A stretch of DNA of 64,000 bases from Nonomuraea spiralis (GTDB lineage: Bacteria; Actinomycetota; Actinomycetes; Streptosporangiales; Streptosporangiaceae): positions 146,592 through 210,591 of the forward strand of contig NZ_BMRC01000016.1 in assembly GCF_014648435.1 (NCBI RefSeq), given 5' to 3'. Below the pieces are notes generated by a model, which was given only the letters and a program-made list of their open reading frames with translations, was not told where the DNA came from and ran no database searches. This document shows positions 16,219-24,130 of this stretch, one piece after another (within the stretch, counting starts at the first letter, position 1; every line of letters begins with the position of its first letter). A program made the translations under genes and the position numbers.

Positions 16219-17534
16219 GCCATGGCCAGCTCGACCACCAGCCCGTGCGGTACGGCGGGCCGCAGCCGCAGGGTGGCCCCGCACGCCTTGGCCAGCTCGG
16301 CGGCGATGGCGAGCCCGAGACCGCTGCCCGGGACGTTCGCGTGCGCCCCCGACCGCCAGAACCGGCCCAGCGCCTCGGCCCGCTCCTCCTCGCCCAGCCC
16401 CGGCCCGTCGTCGGCGACGCGCAACACCCCGCCGTCGAGCGTGACGGTCACCGTGCCGCCCTCGGGGACGAACTTCTGGGCGTTGTCGAGGGCGATGTCG
16501 GCGATCCTGGCCGCCGCCTCCGGCACGACCGCGGTGTCGGGGACGTCCGCCACCAGGCACACACCCTTGGCCGCGTAGACCTCCCGCCACACCGCCAGCC
16601 GCTCGCCGAGCGCGGCCTCCTTGCCCGCCAGGCCCGCGCCCGCCTCGACCCTGGCCAGCGCCAGCAGGTCCTCCACCAGCAGCGCCAGCCGGTCGAGCTC
16701 GGACATCGCCTCGGCGTACTCGGCCGTGCCCTCCGCGCGCAGGTGCGGCTCCAGGTTCTCCAGACGCAGCCCGAGCACGGTCAGCGGGGTGCGCAGCTCG
16801 TGCGAGGCATCGGCGACGAACGCCCGCTGACGTTCCATCGCCGCCGAGACCGCGTCGGCCATCGCGTTGAAGCGTTCCTCCAGCCGCCGCAGCTCCGTCG
16901 GGCCCACCCCGGGATGCGCCCGCGCGTCGAGCTGCCCCTGCGCGATGGCCCGCGTGGTGCGGTCGAGCTCGGTCACCGGCCGCAGGATCCAGCGGGCCAG
17001 CCGCCGGGCCGCCAGCGCCGAGTAGGCCAGCGCGACCAGCGCCCCGGCCGCCAGCGCGCCCCAGACCAGCGACACGTCCAGCCGGGCCTGCCCGGTCGGC
17101 GCCTCCAGCAGCACCACGCCGGACAGCTGCGCGTCGCGTCCGGCGGGCTCGGCCAGCAGCACCGTGGCCGGGCCGAACGGGCTGACCGTGGGCAGGTCCT
17201 CGGTCGTACGGCCGGACAGCGCGAGCCTGGTCGCCTCCCGGTCGTCGGCCTCGAACCGGCCCGCCGAGACCAGGATCGAGCCGTCGCGGTCGCGGACCCG
17301 TACGGCCGCGCCGTACAGGTCGGCGTAGCGGGCCACCTCGGTGATCAGGCCCGTACGGTCGTCGTCGCGGGCCGCCGCGTCGGCCAGCTCGGCGAAGCGG
17401 GTGGCGTCCGCGCGCCGGTCGAGCAGCAGGCGGTTGGTCCGGTGGGAGGCGTAGGCCAGGCCGAGCGGCACCGCCAGCGCCGCGATGAGGAAGACGATCA
17501 GCGTGGTGAACGTGACCACCAGGCGCGCGTTCAC
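16209..17534 (-). CDS. Two-component sensor histidine kinase
   Basis: A 441-residue membrane histidine kinase. An N-terminal transmembrane helix (TFTTLIVFLIAALAVPLGLA) is followed by an extracytoplasmic sensor of about 125 residues and a second helix (LVWGALAAGALVALAYSALA). HAMP, HisKA (FVADASHELRTPLTVLGLRL) and a HATPase_c domain with IADIALDNAQKFV, VADDGPGLG and GSGLGLAI come next. The GTG start overlaps the response-regulator stop. Its place beside a TAXI binding protein and an MHS symporter suggests a carboxylate-sensing TctE-like role, which is inference from context. Confidence 0.92.
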   Translation of the reverse strand: MNARLVVTFTTLIVFLIAALAVPLGLAYASHRTNRLLLDRRADATRFAELADAAARDDDRTGLITEVARYADLYGAAVRVRDRDGSILVSAGRFEADDREATRLALSGRTTEDLPTVSPFGPATVLLAEPAGRDAQLSGVVLLEAPTGQARLDVSLVWGALAAGALVALAYSALAARRLARWILRPVTELDRTTRAIAQGQLDARAHPGVGPTELRRLEERFNAMADAVSAAMERQRAFVADASHELRTPLTVLGLRLENLEPHLRAEGTAEYAEAMSELDRLALLVEDLLALARVEAGAGLAGKEAALGERLAVWREVYAAKGVCLVADVPDTAVVPEAAARIADIALDNAQKFVPEGGTVTVTLDGGVLRVADDGPGLGEEERAEALGRFWRSGAHANVPGSGLGLAIAAELAKACGATLRLRPAVPHGLVVELAMAQP

Positions 17535-18196
17535 CCCGCCGGGCCCAGCCGGTAGCCGGTGCCGCGCAACGTCTCCACCAGCCCGGGACGCCCGGTCTTG
17601 GACCGCAGCCCGGCCACGTGCACGTCGAGCGACCGGGACGCCGACAGCAGCGGGTCGCCCCAGACCTCGTCGAGGATCTCCTCCCGGCTGCGCACCACAC
17701 CCGGCTCGCGGGCCAGCAGCGCCAGCACGTCGAACTCGCGCCTGGTCAGCGTCACCGGCTCACCGGCGACCGTGACCTGCCTGGCCTCCAGGTCGATGCG
17801 CACGTCACCCACGCACACCACGTGGTCGCGCACCGGCATCGGACGGGTGCCGCGCCGCATCACGGCCTCCATGCGGGCCATCAGCTCGACCGTGCGGAAC
17901 GGCTTGACCAGGTAGTCGTCGGCCCCCGAACGCAGGCCGCGCAGCACCTCGCGCTCCTGCGTGCGCGCGGTGACCACGATGAGCGGCACCGCGGAGACGC
18001 GGCGCAGCCGGCGCAGCGCGTCGAGCCCGTCCATGTCGGGCAGGCCCAGGTCGAGCAGCACGAAGTCGACGCCCCCCGCCAGGCGGAGGGCGTCGACGGC
18101 GAGGCCCGCGCGGGTGACCTGATGGCCGTGCCGGGCCAGCGCCGTGGTGAGCGCGGAGGCGAGGCGGTCGTCGTCCTCGACCAGGAGAACCCGCAT
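17531..18196 (-). CDS. OmpR-family response regulator
   Basis: The partner of the kinase directly downstream. The receiver domain (about residues 1-115) has the acidic pair EDDDR, the phosphoacceptor in VLLDLGLPDMDGLDAL, VTART and the Lys in VKPF. The winged-helix DNA-binding domain (about 125-218) carries LTRREFDVLALLAREPGVVR and ends VETLRGTGYRLGPAG. The length of 221 residues is standard. It starts 9 bp after the MHS transporter gene, so transporter, regulator and kinase form one operon read leftwards. Confidence 0.94.
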   Translation of the reverse strand: MRVLLVEDDDRLASALTTALARHGHQVTRAGLAVDALRLAGGVDFVLLDLGLPDMDGLDALRRLRRVSAVPLIVVTARTQEREVLRGLRSGADDYLVKPFRTVELMARMEAVMRRGTRPMPVRDHVVCVGDVRIDLEARQVTVAGEPVTLTRREFDVLALLAREPGVVRSREEILDEVWGDPLLSASRSLDVHVAGLRSKTGRPGLVETLRGTGYRLGPAG

Positions 18197-18205
18197 AGTG
18201 CCAGG

Positions 18206-19516
18206 TTAGACGCGGGCGGCAACCGAATCCGACGGCTGCGCGCCTTCGCTGCGGGACAGTGCCACGTCACGTGTCTCGCGCATGGTCAGGTAGACGACGA
18301 GGGACACGGCCGCGCAGGCGGAGACGTACCAGAAGTAGCCGGACTCGATGTCGTGGCGCTTGAACCACAGGGCCACGTACTCGGCGGTGCCGCCGAACAG
18401 GGCGTTCGCGATCGCGTACGGCAGCGCCACCCCCAGCGCCCGCACGTGCGTCGGGAACAGCTCGGCCTTCACCACGGCGTTGATCGAGGTGTAGCCGGTG
18501 ACGATGACCAGCCCGACGAGCGACAGGACGAGCGCGCCCCCGAAGCCGCTCGCCCCGCCGAGCGCCGTCATCAGCGGCACCGTCCCCAGCATCGACCCGA
18601 TCCCGAACGTGATCAGCAGCGGCCGGCGCCCGATCCGGTCCGACAGCGACCCGGCCAGCGGCTGGAGGCACATGAAGATGAACAGCGCGCAGAAGCTGAC
18701 CAGCGTCGCGGTCTCCTTCGGCAGGCCCGCGCTGATCGACAGGTACTTGGTGAGGTAGGTCGTGTAGGTGTAGTACGCGACAGTGCCGCCCATCGTCAGG
18801 GCGATGACCAGCAGCGCCTCCTTCTTGTGCGCGAGGAGCTGCCTGATGGTGCCCTTGGCCCGGCCCTCCTCTTCCTCCTCGCCGTACACCTCGGTCTCCA
18901 GCAGGCTGCGGCGCAGGTAGAACACGACCGCGGCGGCCACGGCCCCGACCACGAACGGGATGCGCCAGCCGTAGGAGTTCAGGGCCTCGGTCGACATCGT
19001 GTTCTGCAGGATGATCTGCAGGCCGAGGCCGACGAGCTGGCCGGCGGTCATGGAGACGTACTGGAAGCTGGAGGCGAAGCCGCGCCGGCCGCGCGGGGTG
19101 GCCTCGGTCAGGTACGTGGCGCTGGCGGCGTACTCGCCGCCGACCGACAGGCCTTGGAGCAGGCGGGCGACCACCAGGACCAGCGCGCCGAAGTAGCCGG
19201 CCGCCGCGTACGTCGGGGCGACGGCGATCAGCAGCGCGCTGGCCGACATCAGGGTGACGGTGAGCGTGAGCGCCGCCTTGCGGCCCCGGCGGTCGGCGTA
19301 GCGGCCGAGCAGCCAGCCGCCCAGCGGGCGCATGAAGAAACCGACGGCGAAGATGGCCGCGGTGTTGAGCAGCTTGGCCGTGTCGTCCCCTTCAGGGAAG
19401 AACGAAGCGGCGAAGTACACGGCGAAGCTGCTGTAGACGAACCAGTCGTACCACTCGACCAGATTGCCGACGGAGCCGCCGATCACTGCCTTCCACGGCA
19501 CGCGCGCTTTGTTCAT
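18206..19516 (-). CDS. MFS transporter, metabolite:H+ symporter (MHS/ProP-like) family
   Basis: A 12-helix secondary transporter of 436 residues that imports small carboxylates or zwitterions with protons. The N-terminus IGGSVGNLVEWYDWFVYSSF is the MHS signature, and the loop 2-3 motif GRYADRRGRKAALTLTVTLM is present. A second MFS motif, GSLSDRIGRRPLLITFGIGS, lies in the C-terminal half. The substrate is not readable; relatives carry 2-oxoglutarate, citrate, shikimate or proline/betaine. ATG at 19516 is preferred over 19663 because AGGAGGT precedes it. It heads the operon with the two-component pair. Confidence 0.9.
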   Translation of the reverse strand: MNKARVPWKAVIGGSVGNLVEWYDWFVYSSFAVYFAASFFPEGDDTAKLLNTAAIFAVGFFMRPLGGWLLGRYADRRGRKAALTLTVTLMSASALLIAVAPTYAAAGYFGALVLVVARLLQGLSVGGEYAASATYLTEATPRGRRGFASSFQYVSMTAGQLVGLGLQIILQNTMSTEALNSYGWRIPFVVGAVAAAVVFYLRRSLLETEVYGEEEEEGRAKGTIRQLLAHKKEALLVIALTMGGTVAYYTYTTYLTKYLSISAGLPKETATLVSFCALFIFMCLQPLAGSLSDRIGRRPLLITFGIGSMLGTVPLMTALGGASGFGGALVLSLVGLVIVTGYTSINAVVKAELFPTHVRALGVALPYAIANALFGGTAEYVALWFKRHDIESGYFWYVSACAAVSLVVYLTMRETRDVALSRSEGAQPSDSVAARV

Positions 19517-19673
19517 GTGGGACCTCCTGGGGGGAGTGGATGCAGGCCAGAGCCTCTCCCCAGAAGGTTGTTCGGACAAGGTGCGGCGGGTCAGATCTAA
19601 CGTGCGCTTAACATCGGGTTCTTCTCGCCGCAACGCCTTCCCGCCGCAACGCCTTCTCACCACAACGGTCTTC

Positions 19674-21764
19674 TCAGCGCAGCGGGGGTTCGGCGTTCTT
19701 CGCGCGTTCGAGGGCCAGCTCGGGCCACCACTCGCCGTTCGCCGGGGCCACCACGCCCCGCTCGGGGTCCTTGTCGCCGTTCGTGCCGCGCCGGCACCTG
19801 CCGCTGGAGCTGCCCGCCCGGGTGATCCACAGGTAGGCGTCCGCCAGCTCCTCGCCGGTGTCGGTCGTCGGACGCTCGCCGACGCCCCGGCCCGGCGGGT
19901 TGCACCAGGTCTGCGGGTCCGCGTACGTCTTCGTCGGGGACCACGGGCCCTTGCCGTTCCTGGCGGTGTCCACGACGAAGTGCGGCAGGCCGGCGCCCGG
20001 GTCGGCGTCCTTCGGGCAGCCCGTGCCGCCGGTCCTGCGCATGACGGCGATGCAGGCCGACAACGACTTGCCGTACTCGACGGCCTTGGTGGTGCTCTGG
20101 TGCGAGGCGGTGTTGACGAAGAAGCCGTCGGCCTCGTCGATCCCGGCCCCGATCAGGCGCTCGGCCATGATCTCGGTGCCGGGGTAGAGGTCCTGGCTGC
20201 CGTCGAGGTAGACGGCCGTACGGGCGTGGCCGGTCTTGAGCGACCGTACGGCGTCGCGCAGGTCGCGGTAGCGCTGCTCGGCCGTGCCGGCGAGCTTGCA
20301 GTCCTTGGTGCCGGGCAGGTTGACCAGGCTGGACGGCTCAAGGATGACCACCGCCTCGTGGTCGCCTATCTGGCGGGCCACGCCGTTGACCCATTCCTTG
20401 TAGGCGGCCAGGTCGCCCGGGCCCGCGGGAAGGCAGTCGCCGCCCCCGGGCATGCGGTTGATCAGGAACACGGGCACGCCGCCCGCCTCCCGCGCGGCGG
20501 TCATCGTGGCCTCGACCGTGGCCCTGACCTCGGGCTGGTTCAGGCGGATGGCGTGGGGGACGGCGGCCAACCGGTCCATCAGCGCGGCGTCCGCGGGCCG
20601 GTCCTTCTGCCAGACGGCGGCCTGGCGGGCGGCGGCCTTCTCCTTCTCGGAGTAGAAGGTGACGCCGTCGCGGCGCAGCGGGTTGGCCGGCGGTACCGAG
20701 GCGGACGTGCTCGCCCGCCCGCCGGTGGTCCCGGAGGTCCCGGAGGTCACCGGGTGGACGGTGGCGTCCTGGCGGTTCCACAGCAGCGCCGTGGTGATGC
20801 CGGCGGCCACCACGACGGCCACGCCCGCCGCCAGCAGCCTCGTACGCCGGTTGCCCGCCGTCCGCTCGCCCGTCTCCTCAGGCGGGGCCGGGGGACGGGT
20901 GGACGCGGGCCCGGGGGCGGGTGGGGGGACGGACGGAGGGCGCGGGGCGGGGAGGACGGCCGACGGGTCGGCGGTGCTGAGGTGGTCCATCAGCTCCTGG
21001 GCCGTGGGCCGTGCGGCCGGGCTCTTGGCGAGGGACGCGGTCACCAGGTCCAGCAGCGGCCCCGACAACCCCCGCAGGTCCGGAGCCTCGTTGACGACGC
21101 GTAACAGGACCGCCGGCACCGTACCCGACCCGAACGGCGACACCCCGGACGCGGCGAAGGCGACCGTGCAGCCCCACGAGAAGATGTCCGAGGCCGGCCC
21201 CACCCGCGAGCCCGACACCTGCTCGGGCGACATGTACGACGGCGTCCCCACGACCGCGCTGCTCATCTCCGACTCCGCGAGCCGCGCGATGCCGAAGTCG
21301 ATCACCTTGGGCCCCACCTGGGACAACAACACGTTCGACGGCTTGAGATCGCGGTGGACCACGCCGGCCCCGTGGATGGCCCGCAACGCCATCGCCATGG
21401 CCGCCGCCAGCCCGTCGAGCGCCGAGCCCTTCAGCGGCCCCGACTCGCGTACGGCGTCCGCGAGGCTCGGCCCCTCGACGTACTCGGTGACCAGGTACGC
21501 CACCTCCGCCCCGACGTCGGCGTCGAGCACCGGGGCGGTGCAGAACCGGGCGACCCGCCGGGCCGCGGCCACCTCGCGGGCGAACCGCCGCCGGAACTCC
21601 GGATCGGCGTCCATCCTGGCGTGGATGAGCTTGACCGCCACCTGGCCGCCGCTCTGGTCCTCGCCCAGGTAGACGACGCCCATGCCGCCCTCGCCCAGCC
21701 GACCCAGGAGCGCGTAGCGCCCCACCCGCCGCGGATCCCCGTCCCTCAGCGCCTCCAAGGTCAT
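19674..21764 (-). CDS. Ser/Thr protein kinase fused to an extracellular GH6-like domain
   Basis: A 696-residue fusion. Residues about 15-265 are a Hanks-type kinase with RLGEGGMGVVYLGEDQ, VAVK, VVHRDLKPSNVLL and VIDFGIAR. A Pro-rich linker (about 270-305) and one transmembrane helix (LLAAGVAVVVAAGITTALLW, about 308-328) follow. Residues about 370-696 resemble glycoside hydrolase family 6: VPVFLINRMPGGGDC, AYKEWVNGVARQIGD, TAVYLDGSQDLYPG, FVVDTARNGKGPW and ADAYLWI. In GH6 cellulases the ILEPD motif holds the catalytic acid. Here it reads ILEPSS, with Ser478 in that place, while the other Asp positions (443 and those in YLDG and VVDT) remain. It is more likely a beta-glucan-binding sensor than a cellulase. 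Confidence 0.88.
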   Translation of the reverse strand: MTLEALRDGDPRRVGRYALLGRLGEGGMGVVYLGEDQSGGQVAVKLIHARMDADPEFRRRFAREVAAARRVARFCTAPVLDADVGAEVAYLVTEYVEGPSLADAVRESGPLKGSALDGLAAAMAMALRAIHGAGVVHRDLKPSNVLLSQVGPKVIDFGIARLAESEMSSAVVGTPSYMSPEQVSGSRVGPASDIFSWGCTVAFAASGVSPFGSGTVPAVLLRVVNEAPDLRGLSGPLLDLVTASLAKSPAARPTAQELMDHLSTADPSAVLPAPRPPSVPPPAPGPASTRPPAPPEETGERTAGNRRTRLLAAGVAVVVAAGITTALLWNRQDATVHPVTSGTSGTTGGRASTSASVPPANPLRRDGVTFYSEKEKAAARQAAVWQKDRPADAALMDRLAAVPHAIRLNQPEVRATVEATMTAAREAGGVPVFLINRMPGGGDCLPAGPGDLAAYKEWVNGVARQIGDHEAVVILEPSSLVNLPGTKDCKLAGTAEQRYRDLRDAVRSLKTGHARTAVYLDGSQDLYPGTEIMAERLIGAGIDEADGFFVNTASHQSTTKAVEYGKSLSACIAVMRRTGGTGCPKDADPGAGLPHFVVDTARNGKGPWSPTKTYADPQTWCNPPGRGVGERPTTDTGEELADAYLWITRAGSSSGRCRRGTNGDKDPERGVVAPANGEWWPELALERAKNAEPPLR

Positions 21765-21790
21765 AATCCGTCAGGTTAGCCGCAGGGGTG

Positions 21791-22789
21791 TCACACCGTC
21801 AGCCGCCACTCGTTCCATTCGTCGAGCAGTTCGAAGCCCATGGCCTCGTTGATGGCCAGCATGTGGGCGTTGGACGTGGCGTTCCAGGTGATGACCTGCT
21901 CCAGGTGGGGCTCGCGCTCGCGCAGCCACAGCAGGTTGGAGAGCTTGAGCAGCAGGCCGAGGCGATGGCCGCGGTGCTCGCGCAGGACGGTCGTGTCGGC
22001 CTGGTGGCCCCAGGTGTCGGAGCGGTCGGCTTCGAGGTAGACGCGCGTGTAGCCGGCCGGCGCGCCGTCGGAGTCGCGCCTGGCGATCATCGTGTAGCAG
22101 GTCTGGCCGCTGAGCGTGACGTGCTCCTCGCGGGTGCGCAGACGGTCGAGGCTGAAGGTCATGTCCTCGAGATCGGGGTCGCGCGGGGCGTCGTTCATGC
22201 CGCCCATCAGCGTGGCGAGGTCGGCCAGCAGCTCCGGCCCGGCCGGGCCGAAGAAGCCTTCGACGCTGTAGCCAGGGACGTCGGGCAACATGGCCCGCAG
22301 CGCGGGCCAGTCGGCCGTACGCAGGTCGAGCGTGCGGCGGGCCTCCTCCTGCGCGACCGTGAACCCGTGGGCGCGGGCGAAGCGGGCGCCGACGCCCGTG
22401 GCCGGGGTCTCGGTGAGCAGAAGGGTGCGGCCGTGGGTGCGCATCCGGCCCACGACGTGCTCCAGCAGCGCGCCGCCGAGGCCGCGGCCGCGCAGCTCAG
22501 GGCGGACCACGAGCGGGAAGACCCAGCCCATGTGCTCGTTGTCGTGCTGGGACAGGGCCAGGCTGTAGCCGCCGGTCACCTTGCCGCCGTCGGTCATGAC
22601 CCACATCTCGGCACGGTTGCCGGGGCCGCCCTCGCGGGCGATGACGGAGAAGCGGGCCTGCGACAACATGGGGCCGAGCTCGTGCGCGTGGCCCGCCAGG
22701 TAGGCGTCGTACAGGCCCGTCAGCAGCTCGCCCGGCCGGTCGGGATCAATTGGCTGGATGCGCATCCGTTCAGCCAAGCGCATCGGCAC
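21791..22789 (-). CDS. GNAT-family N-acetyltransferase (tandem domains)
   Basis: A cytosolic acetyl-CoA-dependent transferase of about 325-332 residues, twice the size of one GNAT domain. The N-terminal half has the acetyl-CoA loop RPELRGRGLGGALLEHVVGR. The C-terminal half has a second, shorter version, LREHRGHRLGLLLKLSNL, and ends MGFELLDEWNEWRL. The tandem-GNAT form is common in actinomycetes and its substrates are mostly unknown. The start may be ATG 22789 or ATG 22765 (MRIQPIDPDRPG); neither has a clear Shine-Dalgarno. Confidence 0.85.
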   Translation of the reverse strand: MPMRLAERMRIQPIDPDRPGELLTGLYDAYLAGHAHELGPMLSQARFSVIAREGGPGNRAEMWVMTDGGKVTGGYSLALSQHDNEHMGWVFPLVVRPELRGRGLGGALLEHVVGRMRTHGRTLLLTETPATGVGARFARAHGFTVAQEEARRTLDLRTADWPALRAMLPDVPGYSVEGFFGPAGPELLADLATLMGGMNDAPRDPDLEDMTFSLDRLRTREEHVTLSGQTCYTMIARRDSDGAPAGYTRVYLEADRSDTWGHQADTTVLREHRGHRLGLLLKLSNLLWLREREPHLEQVITWNATSNAHMLAINEAMGFELLDEWNEWRLTV

Positions 22790-22834
22790 CGGCCGGGGCC
22801 AGCGAATTTACCGCCGCCAGACCTGCGTCCCGGC

Positions 22835-23080
22835 CTACTGGCGGTAGTTCTCCACCTCGCCGGCCGGGCGGACGGCCGCGCTGTCGGGGTCCTCGCCCAC
22901 GCCGCGCCTGGCCCGGCGCTGCCGGAGCAGGTCCCAGCACTGGTCGAGGGCCACCTCCAGCTCCTTGACACGCGCGTGCTCCTCGTCGGAGGTGACCTCG
23001 CCCGCCGACAGCCTGCCGCGCAGCTCGTGCTCTTCGGTGACCAGAGCGCTGATCCTGGTGAGAATCTCGTCGTCCCGCAT
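22835..23080 (-). CDS. DUF2630-family protein
   Basis: An 81-residue soluble, charged protein of the DUF2630 family, function unknown. The family pattern is visible: MRDDEILTRISALVTEEHEL, then ELEVALDQCWDLLRQRRARR and the tail GEVENYRQ. It should form a helical hairpin. ATG at 23080 lies seven bases after a TAGAGT -10 element, so translation is probably leaderless. Confidence 0.82.
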   Translation of the reverse strand: MRDDEILTRISALVTEEHELRGRLSAGEVTSDEEHARVKELEVALDQCWDLLRQRRARRGVGEDPDSAAVRPAGEVENYRQ

Positions 23081-23093
23081 GCCCAAGACTCTA
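23081..23093 (-). promoter_or_regulatory. Leaderless-type -10 element of the DUF2630 gene
   Basis: On the minus strand TAGAGT (23093-23088) is followed by seven bases and the ATG at 23080. It is the same hexamer and nearly the same spacing as in front of the HIT gene. The region is shared with the start of the divergent dimethylargininase gene at 23119. Confidence 0.45.
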
Positions 23094-23118
23094 ACGACTG
23101 CGTGATAGAACACGCCCT

Positions 23119-23865
23119 ATGTCTGGTATTGCGCTGGTAAGGAAGCCCGGCCCCCGGATCGCCGAGGGCATCGTCACGCACATCGAGCGCGAACCCGTGG
23201 ATTACGAACGCGCAGTTCACCAGCATGACGCCTACGTCGCGGCGCTGGCCGCCGCGGGCTGGCGGCCCGTCCACGTCGAGCCCGCCGACCACCTTCCCGA
23301 CGCGCCCTTCGTGGAGGACGCCGTGGTGGTGTCGGGGCGGCTGGCCGTGCTCACCCGGCCGGGCGCGCCGGAGCGGCGCCCCGAGGTGGAGTCCGTGGAG
23401 CAGTCCGTACGGGACCTCGGGCTGAAGGCGGTCAGGATCGCCCGCCCCGGCACGCTGGACGGCGGCGACGTGCTCCAGGTCGGCCAGACCGTGTACGTCG
23501 GCAGGTCGGGCCGCACCAACGACGAGGGCGTCGCCCAGCTCGCCGCCCTGCTGCCGGAACGCCGGATCGTGCCCGTGGACCTGCGCGGCGTGCTGCACCT
23601 GAAGTCGGCGGTGACCGCCCTGCCCGACGGGACGCTCATCGGCGATCCCGCTCGCGTGGACCTGCCGGACCTGCTGGAGCCGCCGGAGGAGCCGGGCGCG
23701 CACGTGGTGCCGCTGGGCGGCGACCGCGTCCTGCTGGCCGCCTCCGCGCCGCGGACCGCGGCCCTGCTGGAGCGGCGCGGACTCGTCGTGACGACGGTCG
23801 ACATCTCGGAGTTCGAGCGGCTGGAGGGCTGCGTCACCTGCCTCAGCGTCCTCGTCCCGGCCTAG
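23119..23865 (+). CDS. ddaH: Dimethylargininase (DDAH)
   Basis: A cytosolic amidinotransferase-fold hydrolase of 248 residues, converting N-omega-methylated arginines to citrulline and methylamine. Family features are the N-terminal VRKPGPRIAEGI, the FVEDAVVV block with Glu/Asp substrate ligands, PGTLDGGDVLQVGQTVYVG and the catalytic His in GVLHLKSAV. The C-terminal catalytic Cys is in EGCVTCLSVLV. All catalytic positions are present. It differs from the second homologue at 41.0-41.8 kb, and the two share little beyond motifs. Confidence 0.9.
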   Translation: MSGIALVRKPGPRIAEGIVTHIEREPVDYERAVHQHDAYVAALAAAGWRPVHVEPADHLPDAPFVEDAVVVSGRLAVLTRPGAPERRPEVESVEQSVRDLGLKAVRIARPGTLDGGDVLQVGQTVYVGRSGRTNDEGVAQLAALLPERRIVPVDLRGVLHLKSAVTALPDGTLIGDPARVDLPDLLEPPEEPGAHVVPLGGDRVLLAASAPRTAALLERRGLVVTTVDISEFERLEGCVTCLSVLVPA

Positions 23866-23871
23866 CGCGGC

Positions 23872-23909
23872 ATTCCATCCGCTGGCCCGCCGGTGGCCCC
23901 GGATGGAAT
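23872..23909 (+). terminator. Stem-loop after ddaH
   Basis: ATTCCATCCG (23872-23881) and CGGATGGAAT (23900-23909) form a perfect 10-bp stem with an 18-nt loop, starting six bases after the ddaH stop. Only a short TTT follows the stem, so it is a plausible but U-poor terminator. Confidence 0.5.
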
Positions 23910-23994
23910 TTCATGGCCCCCACCTGGTGTTTCCCCATCGGTGGACCGATCGGCTCTCATGATGTGAGATCAAGGGCGGCGTATCTCGAGACGT

Positions 23995-24011
23995 CTGGTA
24001 GCGTGCTTGGC
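23995..24011 (+). promoter_or_regulatory. Extended -10 promoter of the leuA leader
   Basis: TGGTAGCGT (23995-24003) has the TGn-TANNNT form of an extended -10 element, with TAGCGT at 23998-24003. The leader-peptide ATG begins at 24012, eight bases after the hexamer, so the leader mRNA may start at or near its own start codon. No clear -35 is seen, which is usual for extended -10 promoters. Confidence 0.45.
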
Positions 24012-24056
24012 ATGCTGCGCGGGCTGCTTCTTAGCTGCCGCGGCGAGGGCCTGTAA
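24012..24056 (+). CDS. leuL: leuA leader peptide (Leu-rich attenuator ORF)
   Basis: A 14-codon ORF encoding MLRGLLLSCRGEGL. Five codons are Leu, three of them consecutive (CTG CTT CTT at 24024-24032). CTT is rare in such a GC-rich genome, so a ribosome would stall easily when charged tRNA-Leu is scarce. Leu-rich leader peptides upstream of leuA are known in actinomycetes. No Shine-Dalgarno precedes the ATG, consistent with leaderless translation. The ORF ends 74 bases before leuA and overlaps the first strand of the attenuator structure. Confidence 0.75.
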   Translation: MLRGLLLSCRGEGL

Positions 24057-24122
24057 GGCCGGCTCCCTCGTCGCGGAGCCAGTCGTGCGCGTCGGCCGCT
24101 TTCTGACTCGACCGACGAGGAG
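24041..24122 (+). promoter_or_regulatory. leuA attenuator: mutually exclusive helices controlling the SD
   Basis: Segment A CGGCGAGGG (24041-24049, inside the leader ORF) can pair with segment B CCCTCGTCG (24065-24073) over 9 bp with one GU. Segment B can instead pair with C CGACGAGG (24113-24120), which contains most of the leuA Shine-Dalgarno GAGGAG (24117-24122). A small hairpin GGCTCC/GGAGCC (24061-24066 with 24075-24080) is also possible. A ribosome stalled on the Leu codons leaves A free, so A:B forms and the SD is open. A ribosome reaching the stop codon covers A, so B:C can hide the SD. Pairing is read from sequence; the mechanism is inference. Confidence 0.55.
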
Positions 24123-24130
24123 CAGCAGAC

